A DNA stretch of 41,948 bases from Betaproteobacteria bacterium (GTDB lineage: Bacteria; Pseudomonadota; Gammaproteobacteria; Burkholderiales; SG8-39): positions 1 through 41,948 of the forward strand of contig JACRAS010000182.1 in NCBI GenBank assembly GCA_016234705.1, read 5' to 3'. The translations under genes were made by a program, and so were the position numbers. How positions within the stretch are numbered: position 1 is the stretch's first letter; every line of letters begins with the position of its first letter. Below, one piece after another: positions 1 through 8,344 of this stretch. The notes under the pieces are model-generated. The model was given only the letters and a program-made list of their open reading frames with translations, was not told where the DNA came from and did no database searches.

Positions 1-94
1 ACTCGATCACGCCTACAAGTTCAACGACGCGGTGCTGCGCCACCTGATCGTGAACATGACCCGGGCCGTGACCGAGCCTTCCCCGATGATGTAG
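1..94 (+). CDS. rpsF: 30S ribosomal protein S6, C-terminal part (cut by window edge)
   Basis: S6 binds the central domain of 16S rRNA together with S18. Only the last 30 codons are in the window. They include the typical S6 ending with the motifs FNDAVLRHL and AVTEPSPMM. The frame begins at base 2 and meets a TAG at 92-94, just after the two methionines. In relatives as I remember them a lysine codon (AAG) stands here and the protein runs on into an A/E/P-rich tail. That tail is still present in frame downstream (see next entry), so the stop looks like a recent nonsense change of a dispensable tail. It is the first gene of the rpsF-priB-rpsR-rplI cluster. Confidence 0.9.
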   Translation, partial: LDHAYKFNDAVLRHLIVNMTRAVTEPSPMM

Positions 95-181
95 GAAGGG
101 AAGTCGCGCGCCGTGGTGGGCGAAGCGGTCAAACCCGAAGTGCCCGACGAGAAGCCGGTCGCGACCGACGCAGCCCAGTAA
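95..181 (+). other. in-frame continuation of rpsF beyond an amber codon
   Basis: After TAG 92-94 the same frame stays open for 28 codons (start EGKSRAVVGE, end VATDAAQ) and closes with TAA at 179-181, five bases before the priB start. The composition (A, E, K, P, V rich) is that of the usual S6 C-terminal tail. Seen: the open frame and its fit to the next gene. Inferred: it was, or by read-through still is, the rpsF C-terminus. Confidence 0.55.
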
Positions 182-185
182 CGGT

Positions 186-485
186 GTGAGCCGAAGCAAC
201 CGGGTTATCCTGACCGGCAAACTAACCGGGCGCGGCGATCTTCGGCACACACCCGCAGGCCTGCCGGCGCTGGACTTCAGGGTTGGCCACGTTTCGGAGC
301 AGGTCGAAGCCGGCCGATCCAGGAACGTCACTTTCGAAATCGACGGGGTGGCGCTGGGCGAGGTGGCGGAAGAAATGATCAATGCTACCCTCGATGCCGA
401 ATACAGGTTCGAAGGTTTTCTGGCCCCGAGAAGCAAGCTTTCGAGACAACCGGTTTTGCATGTGAACAGGTTCGAATTGAATTGA
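186..485 (+). CDS. priB: primosomal replication protein N (PriB)
   Basis: A 99-residue single-strand DNA-binding protein of the OB fold that helps PriA restart stalled replication forks. The N-terminal pattern NRVILTGKL, then HTPAGLPALDF and the final HVNRFELN fit the PriB family, and the length is normal (about 100 aa). The start is GTG at 186, because no ATG precedes the conserved first strand. It sits between rpsF and rpsR, the standard position in beta- and gammaproteobacteria, 12 bases ahead of rpsR, and is surely cotranscribed with the ribosomal genes. Confidence 0.9.
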   Translation: MSRSNRVILTGKLTGRGDLRHTPAGLPALDFRVGHVSEQVEAGRSRNVTFEIDGVALGEVAEEMINATLDAEYRFEGFLAPRSKLSRQPVLHVNRFELN

Positions 486-497
486 GGATAGAGACAA

Positions 498-776
498 ATG
501 GCAAGATTCGGAGGTAGAGGTAAACCCAAGGACAAGCGTGGAGATCGCAATTCGCGCCCGCTGTTTCGTCGTCGCAAGTTCTGCCGCTTCACTGCCGAAG
601 GCATCAAGGAAGTGGACTACAAGGACGTCGATCTGCTCAAGGATTTCATCAACGAGAACGGCAGAATCATTCCGGCCCGCATTACCGGCACCAAGACGCG
701 CTACCAGCGTCAACTGTCGGTTGCCGTGAAGCGCGCGCGCTTTCTGGCCCTGTTGCCGTACAGCGATCTGCACTGA
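498..776 (+). CDS. rpsR: 30S ribosomal protein S18
   Basis: A 92-residue S18, the binding partner of S6 on the 30S platform. The family core is plain: [20 protein letters not shown] near residues 24-43, [13 protein letters not shown] near 54-66, and the end [12 protein letters not shown]. The N-terminus is basic and Gly-rich as usual. An AGGATAGAGA-type ribosome site lies before ATG 498. The gap to rplI is nine bases and carries GAGGAG. Confidence 0.97.
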   Translation: MARFGGRGKPKDKRGDRNSRPLFRRRKFCRFTAEGIKEVDYKDVDLLKDFINENGRIIPARITGTKTRYQRQLSVAVKRARFLALLPYSDLH

Positions 777-785
777 GGAGCAGCC

Positions 786-1241
786 ATGCAAGTCATTCTG
801 ATGGAAAAAGTGCACAACCTTGGGCAACTCGGCGACATTGTCAAGGTCAGGAACGGGTTTGCCCGCAACTTCCTGATCCCGCAGGGCAAGGCCAGGCGCG
901 CAACCGAGGCGGCGATTGCCGAATTCCAGCAACGCCGTGCCGAGTTGGAAGCCATGCAGGGCAAGGCACTGGCCGAATCGCAGGAACGTGCCGGCAGGAT
1001 CGAGGGCCTGATGGTCCAGATCACCCAGAAGGCCGGTGTCGATGGACGTCTGTTCGGTTCGGTCACCAACTACGATATTGCCGAAGCATTGAAAGCGCAG
1101 GGGCATGAAGTCGCCAAATCGATGGTGCGCTTGCCGCAGGGTCCGCTGAAGCAGGTGGGTGACTACCAGATCACGCTGGATCTGCATGCAGACGTGACGG
1201 CGACCATTACCGTATCGGTGCTGGGGGAGACCGTCGGCTGA
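786..1241 (+). CDS. rplI: 50S ribosomal protein L9
   Basis: A 151-residue L9, which binds 23S rRNA near the L1 stalk. The N-terminal RNA-binding domain starts [17 protein letters not shown] with [18 protein letters not shown] (residues about 21-38), followed by the long connecting helix rich in A, E and Q, and the C-terminal domain ([15 protein letters not shown]). It is the last gene of the ribosomal cluster and is followed by a strong terminator. A GAGGAG ribosome site precedes the ATG. Confidence 0.97.
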   Translation: MQVILMEKVHNLGQLGDIVKVRNGFARNFLIPQGKARRATEAAIAEFQQRRAELEAMQGKALAESQERAGRIEGLMVQITQKAGVDGRLFGSVTNYDIAEALKAQGHEVAKSMVRLPQGPLKQVGDYQITLDLHADVTATITVSVLGETVG

Positions 1242-1262
1242 TTCGTCAAGAACGGCATCGCA

Positions 1263-1295
1263 AAAAAGGGCTGTGAAAACAGCCCTTTTTATTTT
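1263..1295 (+). terminator. rho-independent terminator after rplI
   Basis: A perfect 12-bp stem (AAAAAGGGCTGT 1263-1274 with ACAGCCCTTTTT 1279-1290) closed by a GAAA loop and followed by a T-rich stretch. It lies 22 bases after the rplI stop and separates the ribosomal cluster from dnaB. The A-run on the left side could let it act in the other direction too. Confidence 0.92.
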
Positions 1296-1396
1296 CCGCT
1301 TGCGTCCCTTTCCGAAGTCCTAATAATAGTCGGCATCGAATCCCCGACGGGGCTTTCTCTTCGGGCGAATCCATCAGGTCGGAATTAAAAGAATTC

Positions 1397-2785
1397 ATGG
1401 CGCAGTTTGCAACCCAGCGCGTAGCCGATGCCCAGGTCGAACTGATCAAGCTGCCGCCGCACTCGGTCGAAGCGGAGCAATCGGTGCTCGGCGGTTTGCT
1501 GCTGGACAATACCGCCTGGGATAAAGTCGCCGACATGATCGGCGAGTCCGACTTCTACCGTGCTGACCACAAGCTCATCTATCGTCACATCTCCAAACTG
1601 ATCGGCGGTTCCAGGCCCGCCGACGTGATCACCGTTTCCGAAAGCCTGGAAAGCACCAGGGAACTGGAAAGTGTCGGTGGACTTGCCTACCTCGGCGGAC
1701 TGGCGCAAAACACGCCCTCAGCGGCCAATATCCGCCGCTATGCCGAGATCGTCCGGGAGCGGGCGGTGATGCGCAAGCTCGCCGAAGTCGGGACCCAGAT
1801 CGCCGATACCGCGTACAACCCGATGGGAAAGGAAGCGGGGCAGCTTCTCGACGAAGCCGAATCGAAGGTATTCGCGATTTCCGAAGAAGGCGCGCGCGGA
1901 CGGCAGGGATTCGTGGACATGCAGCCGCTGCTCACGCAAGTGGTCGAGCGCATCGACATGCTCTACAACCGGGACAATCCCTCGGACGTAACGGGGGTCC
2001 CGACCGGGTTCACCGACCTTGACAGAATGACCTCCGGGTTGCAGCCCGGTGACCTTGTGATCATTGCCGGGCGGCCGTCGATGGGGAAGACTTCGCTTGC
2101 TCTGAACATCGCCGAGCACGTCGCGCTCGACGCCGGTCTGCCGGTGGGCGTGTTCTCAATGGAAATGTCGGGCACGCAGCTGGTGATGCGCATGCTCGGC
2201 AGCGTGGGCAAGCTCGACCAGCACAAGGTGCGCACAGGCCGTCTTGCGGACGAGGACTGGCGGCGGCTGACCGACGCGGTGGGCAGGCTCAACGAAGTAC
2301 CCATTCACATCGACGAAACCGCAGCTCTGAATGCGCTCGAATTGCGCGCCCGCGCCCGCCGCCTGCACCGCCAGTACGGCAAGCTCGGGCTGATCGTGAT
2401 CGACTATCTGCAACTGATGTCGGCCAGCGCGCAGGGCGAGAACCGCGCCACCGAAATTTCCGAGATCTCGCGTTCGCTGAAGGCGCTGGCCAAGGAACTC
2501 AATGTCCCGGTGATAGCGCTCTCCCAGCTCAACCGCAGTCTGGAGCAGCGGCCCAACAAGAGGCCGGTGATGTCGGATCTGCGCGAATCCGGTGCCATCG
2601 AACAGGACGCGGACGTGATTCTGTTCATTTATCGCGACGAGGTGTACAACCAGGATTCGCCCGACAAAGGCAAGGCCGAGGTCATCATCGGCAAGCAGCG
2701 CAACGGCCCGATCGGGACGGTGACCCTGGTATTCCAGGGTGAATACACACGCTTTGCCAACTTTGCCGATCCCGGCCGTTTCTAG
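1397..2785 (+). CDS. dnaB: replicative DNA helicase
   Basis: A 462-residue hexameric helicase that unwinds DNA at the replication fork and loads primase. The N-terminal domain begins around PPHSVEAEQSVLGGLLLD (residues about 18-35). The RecA-like domain has Walker A GRPSMGKTS near residues 224-232, the DnaB signature SMEMS, the Walker B region IVIDYLQLM, and SDLRESGAIEQDADVI near the end. Length is normal. The ATG at 1397 has only a weak ribosome site. Its TAG stop shares the palindrome CTAG with the stop of the converging fimV-like gene. Confidence 0.97.
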   Translation: MAQFATQRVADAQVELIKLPPHSVEAEQSVLGGLLLDNTAWDKVADMIGESDFYRADHKLIYRHISKLIGGSRPADVITVSESLESTRELESVGGLAYLGGLAQNTPSAANIRRYAEIVRERAVMRKLAEVGTQIADTAYNPMGKEAGQLLDEAESKVFAISEEGARGRQGFVDMQPLLTQVVERIDMLYNRDNPSDVTGVPTGFTDLDRMTSGLQPGDLVIIAGRPSMGKTSLALNIAEHVALDAGLPVGVFSMEMSGTQLVMRMLGSVGKLDQHKVRTGRLADEDWRRLTDAVGRLNEVPIHIDETAALNALELRARARRLHRQYGKLGLIVIDYLQLMSASAQGENRATEISEISRSLKALAKELNVPVIALSQLNRSLEQRPNKRPVMSDLRESGAIEQDADVILFIYRDEVYNQDSPDKGKAEVIIGKQRNGPIGTVTLVFQGEYTRFANFADPGRF

Positions 2786-4509
2786 GCTGCCGGAGGATTT
2801 TCCTCGGGGAAATTCTTCTTGAATTCCTGCACAGCCCGCGCCAGTTCCCGCTCCATCTTTTCCTGGCGGTAAATCGCCATCAGTTTGATCCAGGCATCGC
2901 GGTCCTTCGAATCCTTGTGGACCTGGAATTGCAGCAGGCTGATGGCGTTCTGGGCCCGCCCGAGCGCGATGAAGCGATCCACATCGGTGAACATCGAGCG
3001 GGTGTTGTCCAGCGCCTGGTCCATCTCGAACAGCAAGTCTGTGGAGAGCGCCGATTGCGGCGCCTGGGGGCCGCTTTCCAGTTCCACGTCGACGGTTGCT
3101 CCCGGCCGGGCGGCCTGCGTGTCAACGGCTAAATCGGGCCTCTCCCGGGACTCGGGCGCTGGTACCGGAGCGGATTCCCGTACCGGTTCCGGAACCCGCA
3201 CGGGCTTCGGCGGAGGGGGCGATGGCGGCGGTGGTGCGGCACGTTTCGGCTGAGGCGGCGCCGTTTCGATCTCGCGCATCACATTGGCCGCGGCAGCCAG
3301 CATTCGGTCCAATCGCTCATCGGTTTCGGCGAGCCTCCGGGTGAATGTCCCTTTGCGGCCGAAAACGAATCCGCCGGCAGCGCCGGCAAGAGCTACCACC
3401 GCGAACCCGAGCCAGAAGTACCAAGGTATCGCCCCGGTCTTTGCTGCGGAACGGATTTCCGGCTTGGGTGTCGGCGCAGCCCTCGGTGTCGAAGTTTCCA
3501 TCACTGTCCGTTGCAGCGCGTGGATGGATTGTTCGATGCGTTGCAGTTGACTCTCGATGCCTTCCTGCTTCAGCTTCAGCGCCTCCACGCCCGATTCAAG
3601 ACCACGGGTCTTCGCCGCCGGGTCGGATGCGGGCGCCACGGGAGCACCGGCTGCCTCGGTTGCGCACAGCGTCATCAGGCGGCGGCATTCCCGCGGTCCG
3701 GGCCGCTCGCCCAGGTCCAGCGCCTTTTGCAACAGCATCGGAACTGCGGTCTGGCCGGCCGGCTTCGATAACTGCGCCGGAGGCAGGGTTGCGGCGGCCG
3801 GAGGGCGGCCCGGGCCAGGTCTGGTTTCGGCAGAAGCGCGTGGCTTCGGCGCGGCAAAGGATTTCACCACCGAATTGCGGATGTCGCGCGGGTCTGGAAA
3901 CCAGAGCACCGTACCGGCCGGCACATCGCGGCTGCGCCCGCCGGGGAACGCCTCCGGGTTGCCGGCGACAACCTCCCGGACCAGTGCTTGCCGCATCCGG
4001 CGATTGTCCGGAAAAACGACGGTGGCAATGTTTTCCACCGTGTCCCCGGGCAGCAGACTCAGACGGAAGCCGCGCCGGACCGATAAGCCATGCGCATGGC
4101 TTGAACGAGGCGGTGGCGGAATCAACGCCGAGAAATGGCGCGCATAGAAAGGGGCTCCCGGACACTGGACCCTCAGCACCAGCGCCAGCGAAGGGACGGT
4201 GATCGGCCTGTCGGTGCTGATCACGACCGCGTTGCCGCCGGCGTTGAGCGTGAGACGGGCCTCGCCGAGGAAAGGCAGGCCCGATCCGGGCGCATCGCTT
4301 TCCGGTCCCATGGACAGACATTGCTGTGTAATGCCCTCTCCCGGGAGGGCGTCGAGAGTCGCGGTCGCCCTGAACGGCTGGCCCTGACGGGAGTGGACGG
4401 TAAGGCGCCACAGATCGACCGGATCGGCGAGCGCGGAAACAGTGGCGAAGCATCCGGCGAACGCTGTGAGCGCCTGCCACGGAAGGAACGTCCGGTGCGT
4501 GACTCTCAT
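2782..4509 (-). CDS. FimV-like inner-membrane protein with LysM-like and TPR-like domains
   Basis: A 575-residue protein beginning at ATG 4509 with a signal peptide ending in the A-x-A type site SALA. The open frame extends further upstream, but only this start gives an export signal. Domains in order: a FimV N-terminal-like domain (VDLWRLTVHS...) in residues about 30-140; a LysM-like stretch with GDTVENIATVVFP and ANPEAF-like 'GNPEAF' near 150-210; a proline-rich linker; a predicted coiled coil (KLKQEGIESQLQRIEQSI); one membrane helix near 364-385; an acidic proline-rich segment; and a C-terminal TPR-like domain (ALGRAQNAISLLQ). This architecture matches FimV/HubP polar proteins that organise type IV pili and chromosome partners. 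No pilus gene is nearby, so the exact role is inferred. Confidence 0.6.
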   Translation of the reverse strand: MRVTHRTFLPWQALTAFAGCFATVSALADPVDLWRLTVHSRQGQPFRATATLDALPGEGITQQCLSMGPESDAPGSGLPFLGEARLTLNAGGNAVVISTDRPITVPSLALVLRVQCPGAPFYARHFSALIPPPPRSSHAHGLSVRRGFRLSLLPGDTVENIATVVFPDNRRMRQALVREVVAGNPEAFPGGRSRDVPAGTVLWFPDPRDIRNSVVKSFAAPKPRASAETRPGPGRPPAAATLPPAQLSKPAGQTAVPMLLQKALDLGERPGPRECRRLMTLCATEAAGAPVAPASDPAAKTRGLESGVEALKLKQEGIESQLQRIEQSIHALQRTVMETSTPRAAPTPKPEIRSAAKTGAIPWYFWLGFAVVALAGAAGGFVFGRKGTFTRRLAETDERLDRMLAAAANVMREIETAPPQPKRAAPPPPSPPPPKPVRVPEPVRESAPVPAPESRERPDLAVDTQAARPGATVDVELESGPQAPQSALSTDLLFEMDQALDNTRSMFTDVDRFIALGRAQNAISLLQFQVHKDSKDRDAWIKLMAIYRQEKMERELARAVQEFKKNFPEENPPAA

Positions 4510-4852
4510 ACGGGACCGCGGCGATTTTGACCGGGAGCCGGAAAACGGGAACGCCGTGCAGTCCGTCCACGGAAGGAGGAGTCGACGCCGTTTTCGATCA
4601 AGACCACCCCGTCCCTCGGGAGAGACGAAAATGAACCGGACCATGCCGGGCTTCCTGTCCGGGCCGGAACCCTGGCTGGATCCCGCATTCTGGACCGGTC
4701 CGCGTCTGGTGCGATGCACGCCGGAGGACCGACGCAGGATTTCCCTCGGGATTGGGAGGCGGTCTGTGCACTCGCTTTTCGACTATATCTTGTGGGATTT
4801 CAGCGCATACGCACCATATCTAGTGTCCGGGAGTGTAGTCCGATACGGGATG

Positions 4853-4896
4853 GGCTGCAATGCCCCCGGGCGCCAGCGCCCCAGGGCATTGCAGCC
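4853..4896. terminator. long hairpin downstream of phoH
   Basis: A 13-bp perfect stem (GGCTGCAATGCCC 4853-4865 with GGGCATTGCAGCC 4884-4896), continued inside by GGGCGC/GCGCCC with a CA loop. It starts nine bases past the phoH stop. There is no T-run on either side, so it is probably a transcript-end stabiliser or a factor-assisted terminator. The rest of 4510-4905 holds no convincing gene. Confidence 0.6.
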
Positions 4897-4905
4897 GGAT
4901 GGGAT

Positions 4906-6324
4906 TTACAGGACTTCTGCCGCGTGATCGGCCAGCCTGGAGCGCTCCCCGCGCATCAGCGTCACATGGCCGCTGTGCACCCAGCCCTTGAAGCGGTCCA
5001 CCACGTAGGTCAGGCCCGAGCTGCCTTCGGTGAGATAGGGTGTGTCGATCTGCGAGATATTGCCCAGGCAAACCACCTTGGTGCCGGGACCGGCGCGGGT
5101 GATCAGCGTCTTCATCTGCTTGGGCGTGAGGTTCTGCGCCTCGTCGATGATCAGGTATTTGTTGAGGAAGGTGCGGCCGCGCATGAAATTGAGCGACTTC
5201 ACCTTGATGCGCGAGCGGATCAGGTCGCGCGTCGCGGCGCGTCCCCATTCGCCGCCTTCGCCGTCTGACTTGTTGAGCACGTCGAGGTTGTCCTCCAGCG
5301 CGCCCATCCACGGGTTCATTTTCTCTTCTTCAGTGCCGGGGAGGAAGCCGATGTCCTCGCCCACCGGCACGGTAACTCGGGTGATGATGATCTCCGAAAA
5401 AATCTTGCTCTCCAGCGTCTGCATCAGCCCTGCCGCCAGGGTGAGCAGGGTCTTGCCGGTGCCGGCCTGGCCGAGCAAGGTGATGAAATCGATATCCGGG
5501 TTCATCAGCAGATTGAGGGCGAAATTCTGCTCGCGGTTGCGCGCGGTAATGCCCCAGATATTGTTTTTCTGGTGCGAATAGTCCTTGATGGTTTCCAGCA
5601 CCGCGCTGCGCCCGCTTTGCTCGCGCACGATGGCGTGCAGCGGACGCTCGCTTTCCTGGTAGACGAATTCATTGACCAGCAGATGCTGGCACAGCGGCCC
5701 CTTGACGCGGTAATAGGTGCGCCCCTCTTTTTTCCACGACTCCATGTCCTTCGCATGCAAGTCCCAGAAGTTCGCCGGCAGCTCGCGCAGGCCGGTGTAG
5801 AGAAGATCGATGTCCTCCAGCACCTTGTCGTTGAAATAGTCTTCGGCTGCGAGGCCCAGCGCACGCGCCTTGATGCGCATGTTGATGTCCTTGGACACCA
5901 GGATGACTTGCCGCTGCGGCTGCTGCCGCTGCAGCGCCATCACCACGCCGATGATGTGATTATCCGCCTTGCCCAGGGCGAGCGAATCCGGCAGCGCGCT
6001 GTCCAGCGCCTGGGTCTGCAGGAACAGCTTGCCCGTGGCGAAATCGGCCTTGTGGCGACTGAGCGCAATGCCCGCATCGATTTTGCCGGCGACGCTGCTG
6101 ACGATTTCGTCGAGGTAGCGGCTCGCCTGGCGCGCGTTGCGCGCGACTTCGGACAAGCCCTTCTTGTGCCCGTCGAGTTCCTCCAGCGTCATGATCGGCA
6201 GGAACACGTCGTGTTCCTCGAAGCGGAACAGGCTGGTGGGATCGTGCATCAGCACGTTCGTGTCGAGCACGAAGAGTTTGGTCAGTGACTTGCCGGATTC
6301 GGAACGGTTGCTGCGCTTGGTCAT
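4906..6324 (-). CDS. phoH: PIN domain-PhoH family ATPase
   Basis: A 472-residue two-domain protein of the PhoH2 type. The N-terminal PIN nuclease-like domain starts at KLFVLDTNVLMHDP with further acidic residues (TLEELDGHKKG, LGKADNHIIGV). The PhoH P-loop domain has Walker A GQAGTGKTLL near 284-293 and Walker B YLIIDEAQNLTP. Family members bind or unwind RNA and are thought to couple helicase and RNase activity. The start chosen is ATG 6324 (MTKRSNRSES), because upstream codons are not conserved-looking. It follows bcp by 40 bases, a common betaproteobacterial pair. Confidence 0.9.
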   Translation of the reverse strand: MTKRSNRSESGKSLTKLFVLDTNVLMHDPTSLFRFEEHDVFLPIMTLEELDGHKKGLSEVARNARQASRYLDEIVSSVAGKIDAGIALSRHKADFATGKLFLQTQALDSALPDSLALGKADNHIIGVVMALQRQQPQRQVILVSKDINMRIKARALGLAAEDYFNDKVLEDIDLLYTGLRELPANFWDLHAKDMESWKKEGRTYYRVKGPLCQHLLVNEFVYQESERPLHAIVREQSGRSAVLETIKDYSHQKNNIWGITARNREQNFALNLLMNPDIDFITLLGQAGTGKTLLTLAAGLMQTLESKIFSEIIITRVTVPVGEDIGFLPGTEEEKMNPWMGALEDNLDVLNKSDGEGGEWGRAATRDLIRSRIKVKSLNFMRGRTFLNKYLIIDEAQNLTPKQMKTLITRAGPGTKVVCLGNISQIDTPYLTEGSSGLTYVVDRFKGWVHSGHVTLMRGERSRLADHAAEVL

Positions 6325-6364
6325 GGGCGGGCGGTCGGCATTTTCATCGAATGCCGCGCTGTTA

Positions 6365-6823
6365 CTAGAGGGTTTTAACAAAATCGAATACCTCCTGTAC
6401 ATGACCGGGAACCTTGACGCCGCGCCACTCGCGCCGGATGACACGCTCGCGGTCGAGAACGAAGGTGCTGCGCTCGATGCCGCGCACCTGCTTGCCATAC
6501 AGATTCTTCATCTTGATCACTTTGAATAGGCCGCACGCCTTCTCTTCGGTGTCGGCGAGCAGATCAAAAGGAAAGCCGAGTTTCGCCTTGAAGCCTTCAT
6601 GCGATTTCAAGCTGTCGCGCGAGACGCCGTAGATGCCGCAGCCGAGTTTGTGGAATTCCGGGTAGCGGTCGCGAAACTGGGCGCCCTCGGCGGTGCAACC
6701 CGGCGTGTTGTCCTTGGGATAGAAATACAGCACCACGAACTTGTCTTTGGCCATGGACAACTGGAACGTCTTGCCGCCCGTGCAAGGCAGGGAAAAATCG
6801 CCAACTTTCTCTTTTTTTTCCAT
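6365..6823 (-). CDS. bcp: thioredoxin-dependent peroxiredoxin of the Bcp type
   Basis: A 152-residue AhpC/TSA-fold peroxidase that reduces hydroperoxides. The active-site signature is FYPKDNTPGCTAEG with the peroxidatic Cys in TPGCT. The second cysteine found five residues later in E. coli Bcp is absent here (AEGAQFRD), so another cysteine or a 1-Cys mechanism must be used. Start at ATG 6823 (MEKKEKVGDF); an in-frame extension upstream to 6925 has no family resemblance. It is likely cotranscribed with phoH. Confidence 0.92.
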   Translation of the reverse strand: MEKKEKVGDFSLPCTGGKTFQLSMAKDKFVVLYFYPKDNTPGCTAEGAQFRDRYPEFHKLGCGIYGVSRDSLKSHEGFKAKLGFPFDLLADTEEKACGLFKVIKMKNLYGKQVRGIERSTFVLDRERVIRREWRGVKVPGHVQEVFDFVKTL

Positions 6824-6917
6824 GAATTGTCTAGACCCGCTGGTGACCGTCCTGCGATATTGTTGATGAATCGGGGTGGGAACGCAACCGAGATCGTAAG
6901 TGCTTGTCGTCAATACA

Positions 6918-7004
6918 TCAATCAAGAAAGCTTTCCGCTTGCCGCGCGACTTCCTCGGGCCGCCGGATCTGCGTGCGCTCGAAGCCCGGGAAAAACGAAT
7001 TCAT
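6918..7004 (-). CDS. small ORF translationally linked to arnD (28 aa), function unknown
   Basis: A 28-codon frame whose ATG (7004-7002) overlaps the arnD stop in ATGA. It reads MNSFFPGFERTQIRRPEEVA and ends QAESFLD. The first residues (FFPGFE) recall the N-terminus of some alpha/beta hydrolases, so it could be a fragment of such a gene. It may equally be chance. Shown because the coupled start is neat; low confidence. Confidence 0.25.
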   Translation of the reverse strand: MNSFFPGFERTQIRRPEEVARQAESFLD

Positions 7005-7909
7005 GCGAGAAATTCTTTTCCTTGCAGTGCGAGCGTGCCCGAGCGGCCGGGGATTTCGCCCATCACCAGTTCGTGCCGTGGCAGCGCCGGCAGCGTGAGC
7101 GCGCCGAACAGCTCGCGCGTGGGGACCAGCTCGTAGCCCATGGACTTCCAGCCGGCCAGCAGGGCTTCGAACACGGGCAGGAGCTTCATGCCCTCCAGCT
7201 CGGCATGCAGGGTGTAGATATGGCCGGTGGGTGGCGGGTTTTCGGACAGCCGGAGCAAGTGTGCGGCGACATTGTCCGCAGTCAATCCTTGAAGGCCGAT
7301 CAGTTCGTCCAGGGTCGGGAGGGTGGTGGGCAGTTGCGGGCAGGCGACGATCTCGCCGCGGTAGACGGGGATGAAGGGACAGCGGCCGCGCGTGTCCGAA
7401 CAGTAGTCGAAGCCCAGGCGCTGGGTCAGGCGCAGCGCGTGCACGTTCATCTGCCAGCCGGCGGCGCCATGGGTGCGCGCGGGTTCGCCGAAAATCTCGG
7501 AAAAGCGCAGGTAAGCGGCGCCCATTTGCTCGCCGGTCCAGCGCTCGCCGCGGCGTGCCACATGGTCCTGCCATTTGACATGGTCCCAGGTATGGATGCC
7601 GACTTCGAAGCCCGCGTCGCGCGTGCCGCGCATGATGTCGGCGCAGCGCTTGCCGATGTCGGGGCCGGGGAGCAGCGTGCCGTAGAGCAGGGTCTTGATG
7701 CCGTAATGTTCCAGCACCGAGGTCCGGGCCACTTTTTTCATGAAGCCGGGACGGAACGCGCGCGTGATGGCGCGGCCCGTGCGGTCCGGCCCGAGGCTGA
7801 ACAGAAAGGTCGCCCCGGCGTTATGCTTCTTCAGCGTTTCGATCAGCCGCGGCACGCCTACCCGCGTGCCGCGATAGGTATCGACGTCGATTTTGAGAGC
7901 GAGTTTCAT
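7001..7909 (-). CDS. arnD: 4-deoxy-4-formamido-L-arabinose-phosphoundecaprenol deformylase
   Basis: A 302-residue NodB-type polysaccharide deacetylase that removes the formyl group from undecaprenyl-phosphate-linked 4-formamido-arabinose, committing it to lipid A modification. The NodB metal motif opens at LKIDVDTYRGTR (Asp pair), with GIHTWDHVKWQ supplying the His residues and GAAGWQMN the Arg/Trp loop; IYTLHAELEG carries the C-terminal His. All are as in E. coli ArnD, and the length is normal. It is the distal arn gene, separated from the dehydrogenase gene by the repeat block at 7910-8467. Confidence 0.93.
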   Translation of the reverse strand: MKLALKIDVDTYRGTRVGVPRLIETLKKHNAGATFLFSLGPDRTGRAITRAFRPGFMKKVARTSVLEHYGIKTLLYGTLLPGPDIGKRCADIMRGTRDAGFEVGIHTWDHVKWQDHVARRGERWTGEQMGAAYLRFSEIFGEPARTHGAAGWQMNVHALRLTQRLGFDYCSDTRGRCPFIPVYRGEIVACPQLPTTLPTLDELIGLQGLTADNVAAHLLRLSENPPPTGHIYTLHAELEGMKLLPVFEALLAGWKSMGYELVPTRELFGALTLPALPRHELVMGEIPGRSGTLALQGKEFLA

Positions 7910-7929
7910 GGGAGAAGATGTCTATTCGA

Positions 7930-8017
7930 CTTGCGCGGACGGCGGCCCGTCCGCACGGATCGTCGATTGCGCGCGGATGAAAAGCACATCCGTGCGCAAT
8001 CGAGGATCTCGGATAAA
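7930..8017. repeat. structured repeat, form A, copy 1
   Basis: An 88-base element whose near-identical partner lies at 8345-8432. It starts with a GC-rich inverted repeat (GCGGACGG/CCGTCCGC) and continues with a 22-bp stem-loop around core CGGATGAAAAG. Two changes from copy 2 weaken the stem slightly, one leaving a G-U pair. It ends in GGATAAA. Confidence 0.85.
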
Positions 8018-8038
8018 GGCAAACCCGAAGCCGTTGTT

Positions 8039-8122
8039 GCTTTTATCCATAACCGTGATTTTGGTACGGATGCGCTTTTCATCCGTACCAAAAACAAGGT
8101 TGGCGCGCGCAGCGCGCAATGG
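8039..8122. repeat. structured repeat, form B, copy 1
   Basis: An 84-base element repeated at 8206-8289. It begins GCTTTTATCCATAACCGTGA, forms a stem TTTTGGTACGGATG/CATCCGTACCAAAA around a CGCTTTT-type loop, and ends with GGCGCGCGCAGCGCGC. The core ACGGATGCGCTTTTCATCCGT-like segment is the complement of the form A core, so A and B are related in inverse orientation but have different outer arms. Confidence 0.85.
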
Positions 8123-8205
8123 CCGCTTCCCGATATCGACAGACATCGGACGATACTTCGAACTTTGGCGCCTGAGCTTGGACAATAGCAACCCAAGCCG
8201 TCGCC

Positions 8206-8289
8206 GCTTTTATCCATAACCGTGATTTTGGTACGGATGCGCTTCATATCCGTGCCAAAATCACGGTTGGCGCGCGGAGCGCGCAATGG
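8206..8289. repeat. structured repeat, form B, copy 2
   Basis: Second copy of form B. The stem here is longer, 20 bp (8219-8238 with 8248-8267), with one T opposite G, which would be a U-G pair in RNA. The loop differs from copy 1 (CTTCAT instead of CTTTTC), while the arms remain complementary. Confidence 0.85.
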
Positions 8290-8344
8290 TTGCTTGTCGA
8301 TAATCCACAGAGATACCGGGGTAGTTTGAACTGCTGCGGCTCCT

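Noticed and set aside
222-1187. Long open frame on the minus strand across priB, rpsR and rplI
   Set aside because: It is antisense to three clear ribosomal/replication genes and has no family resemblance; high GC gives such frames by chance.
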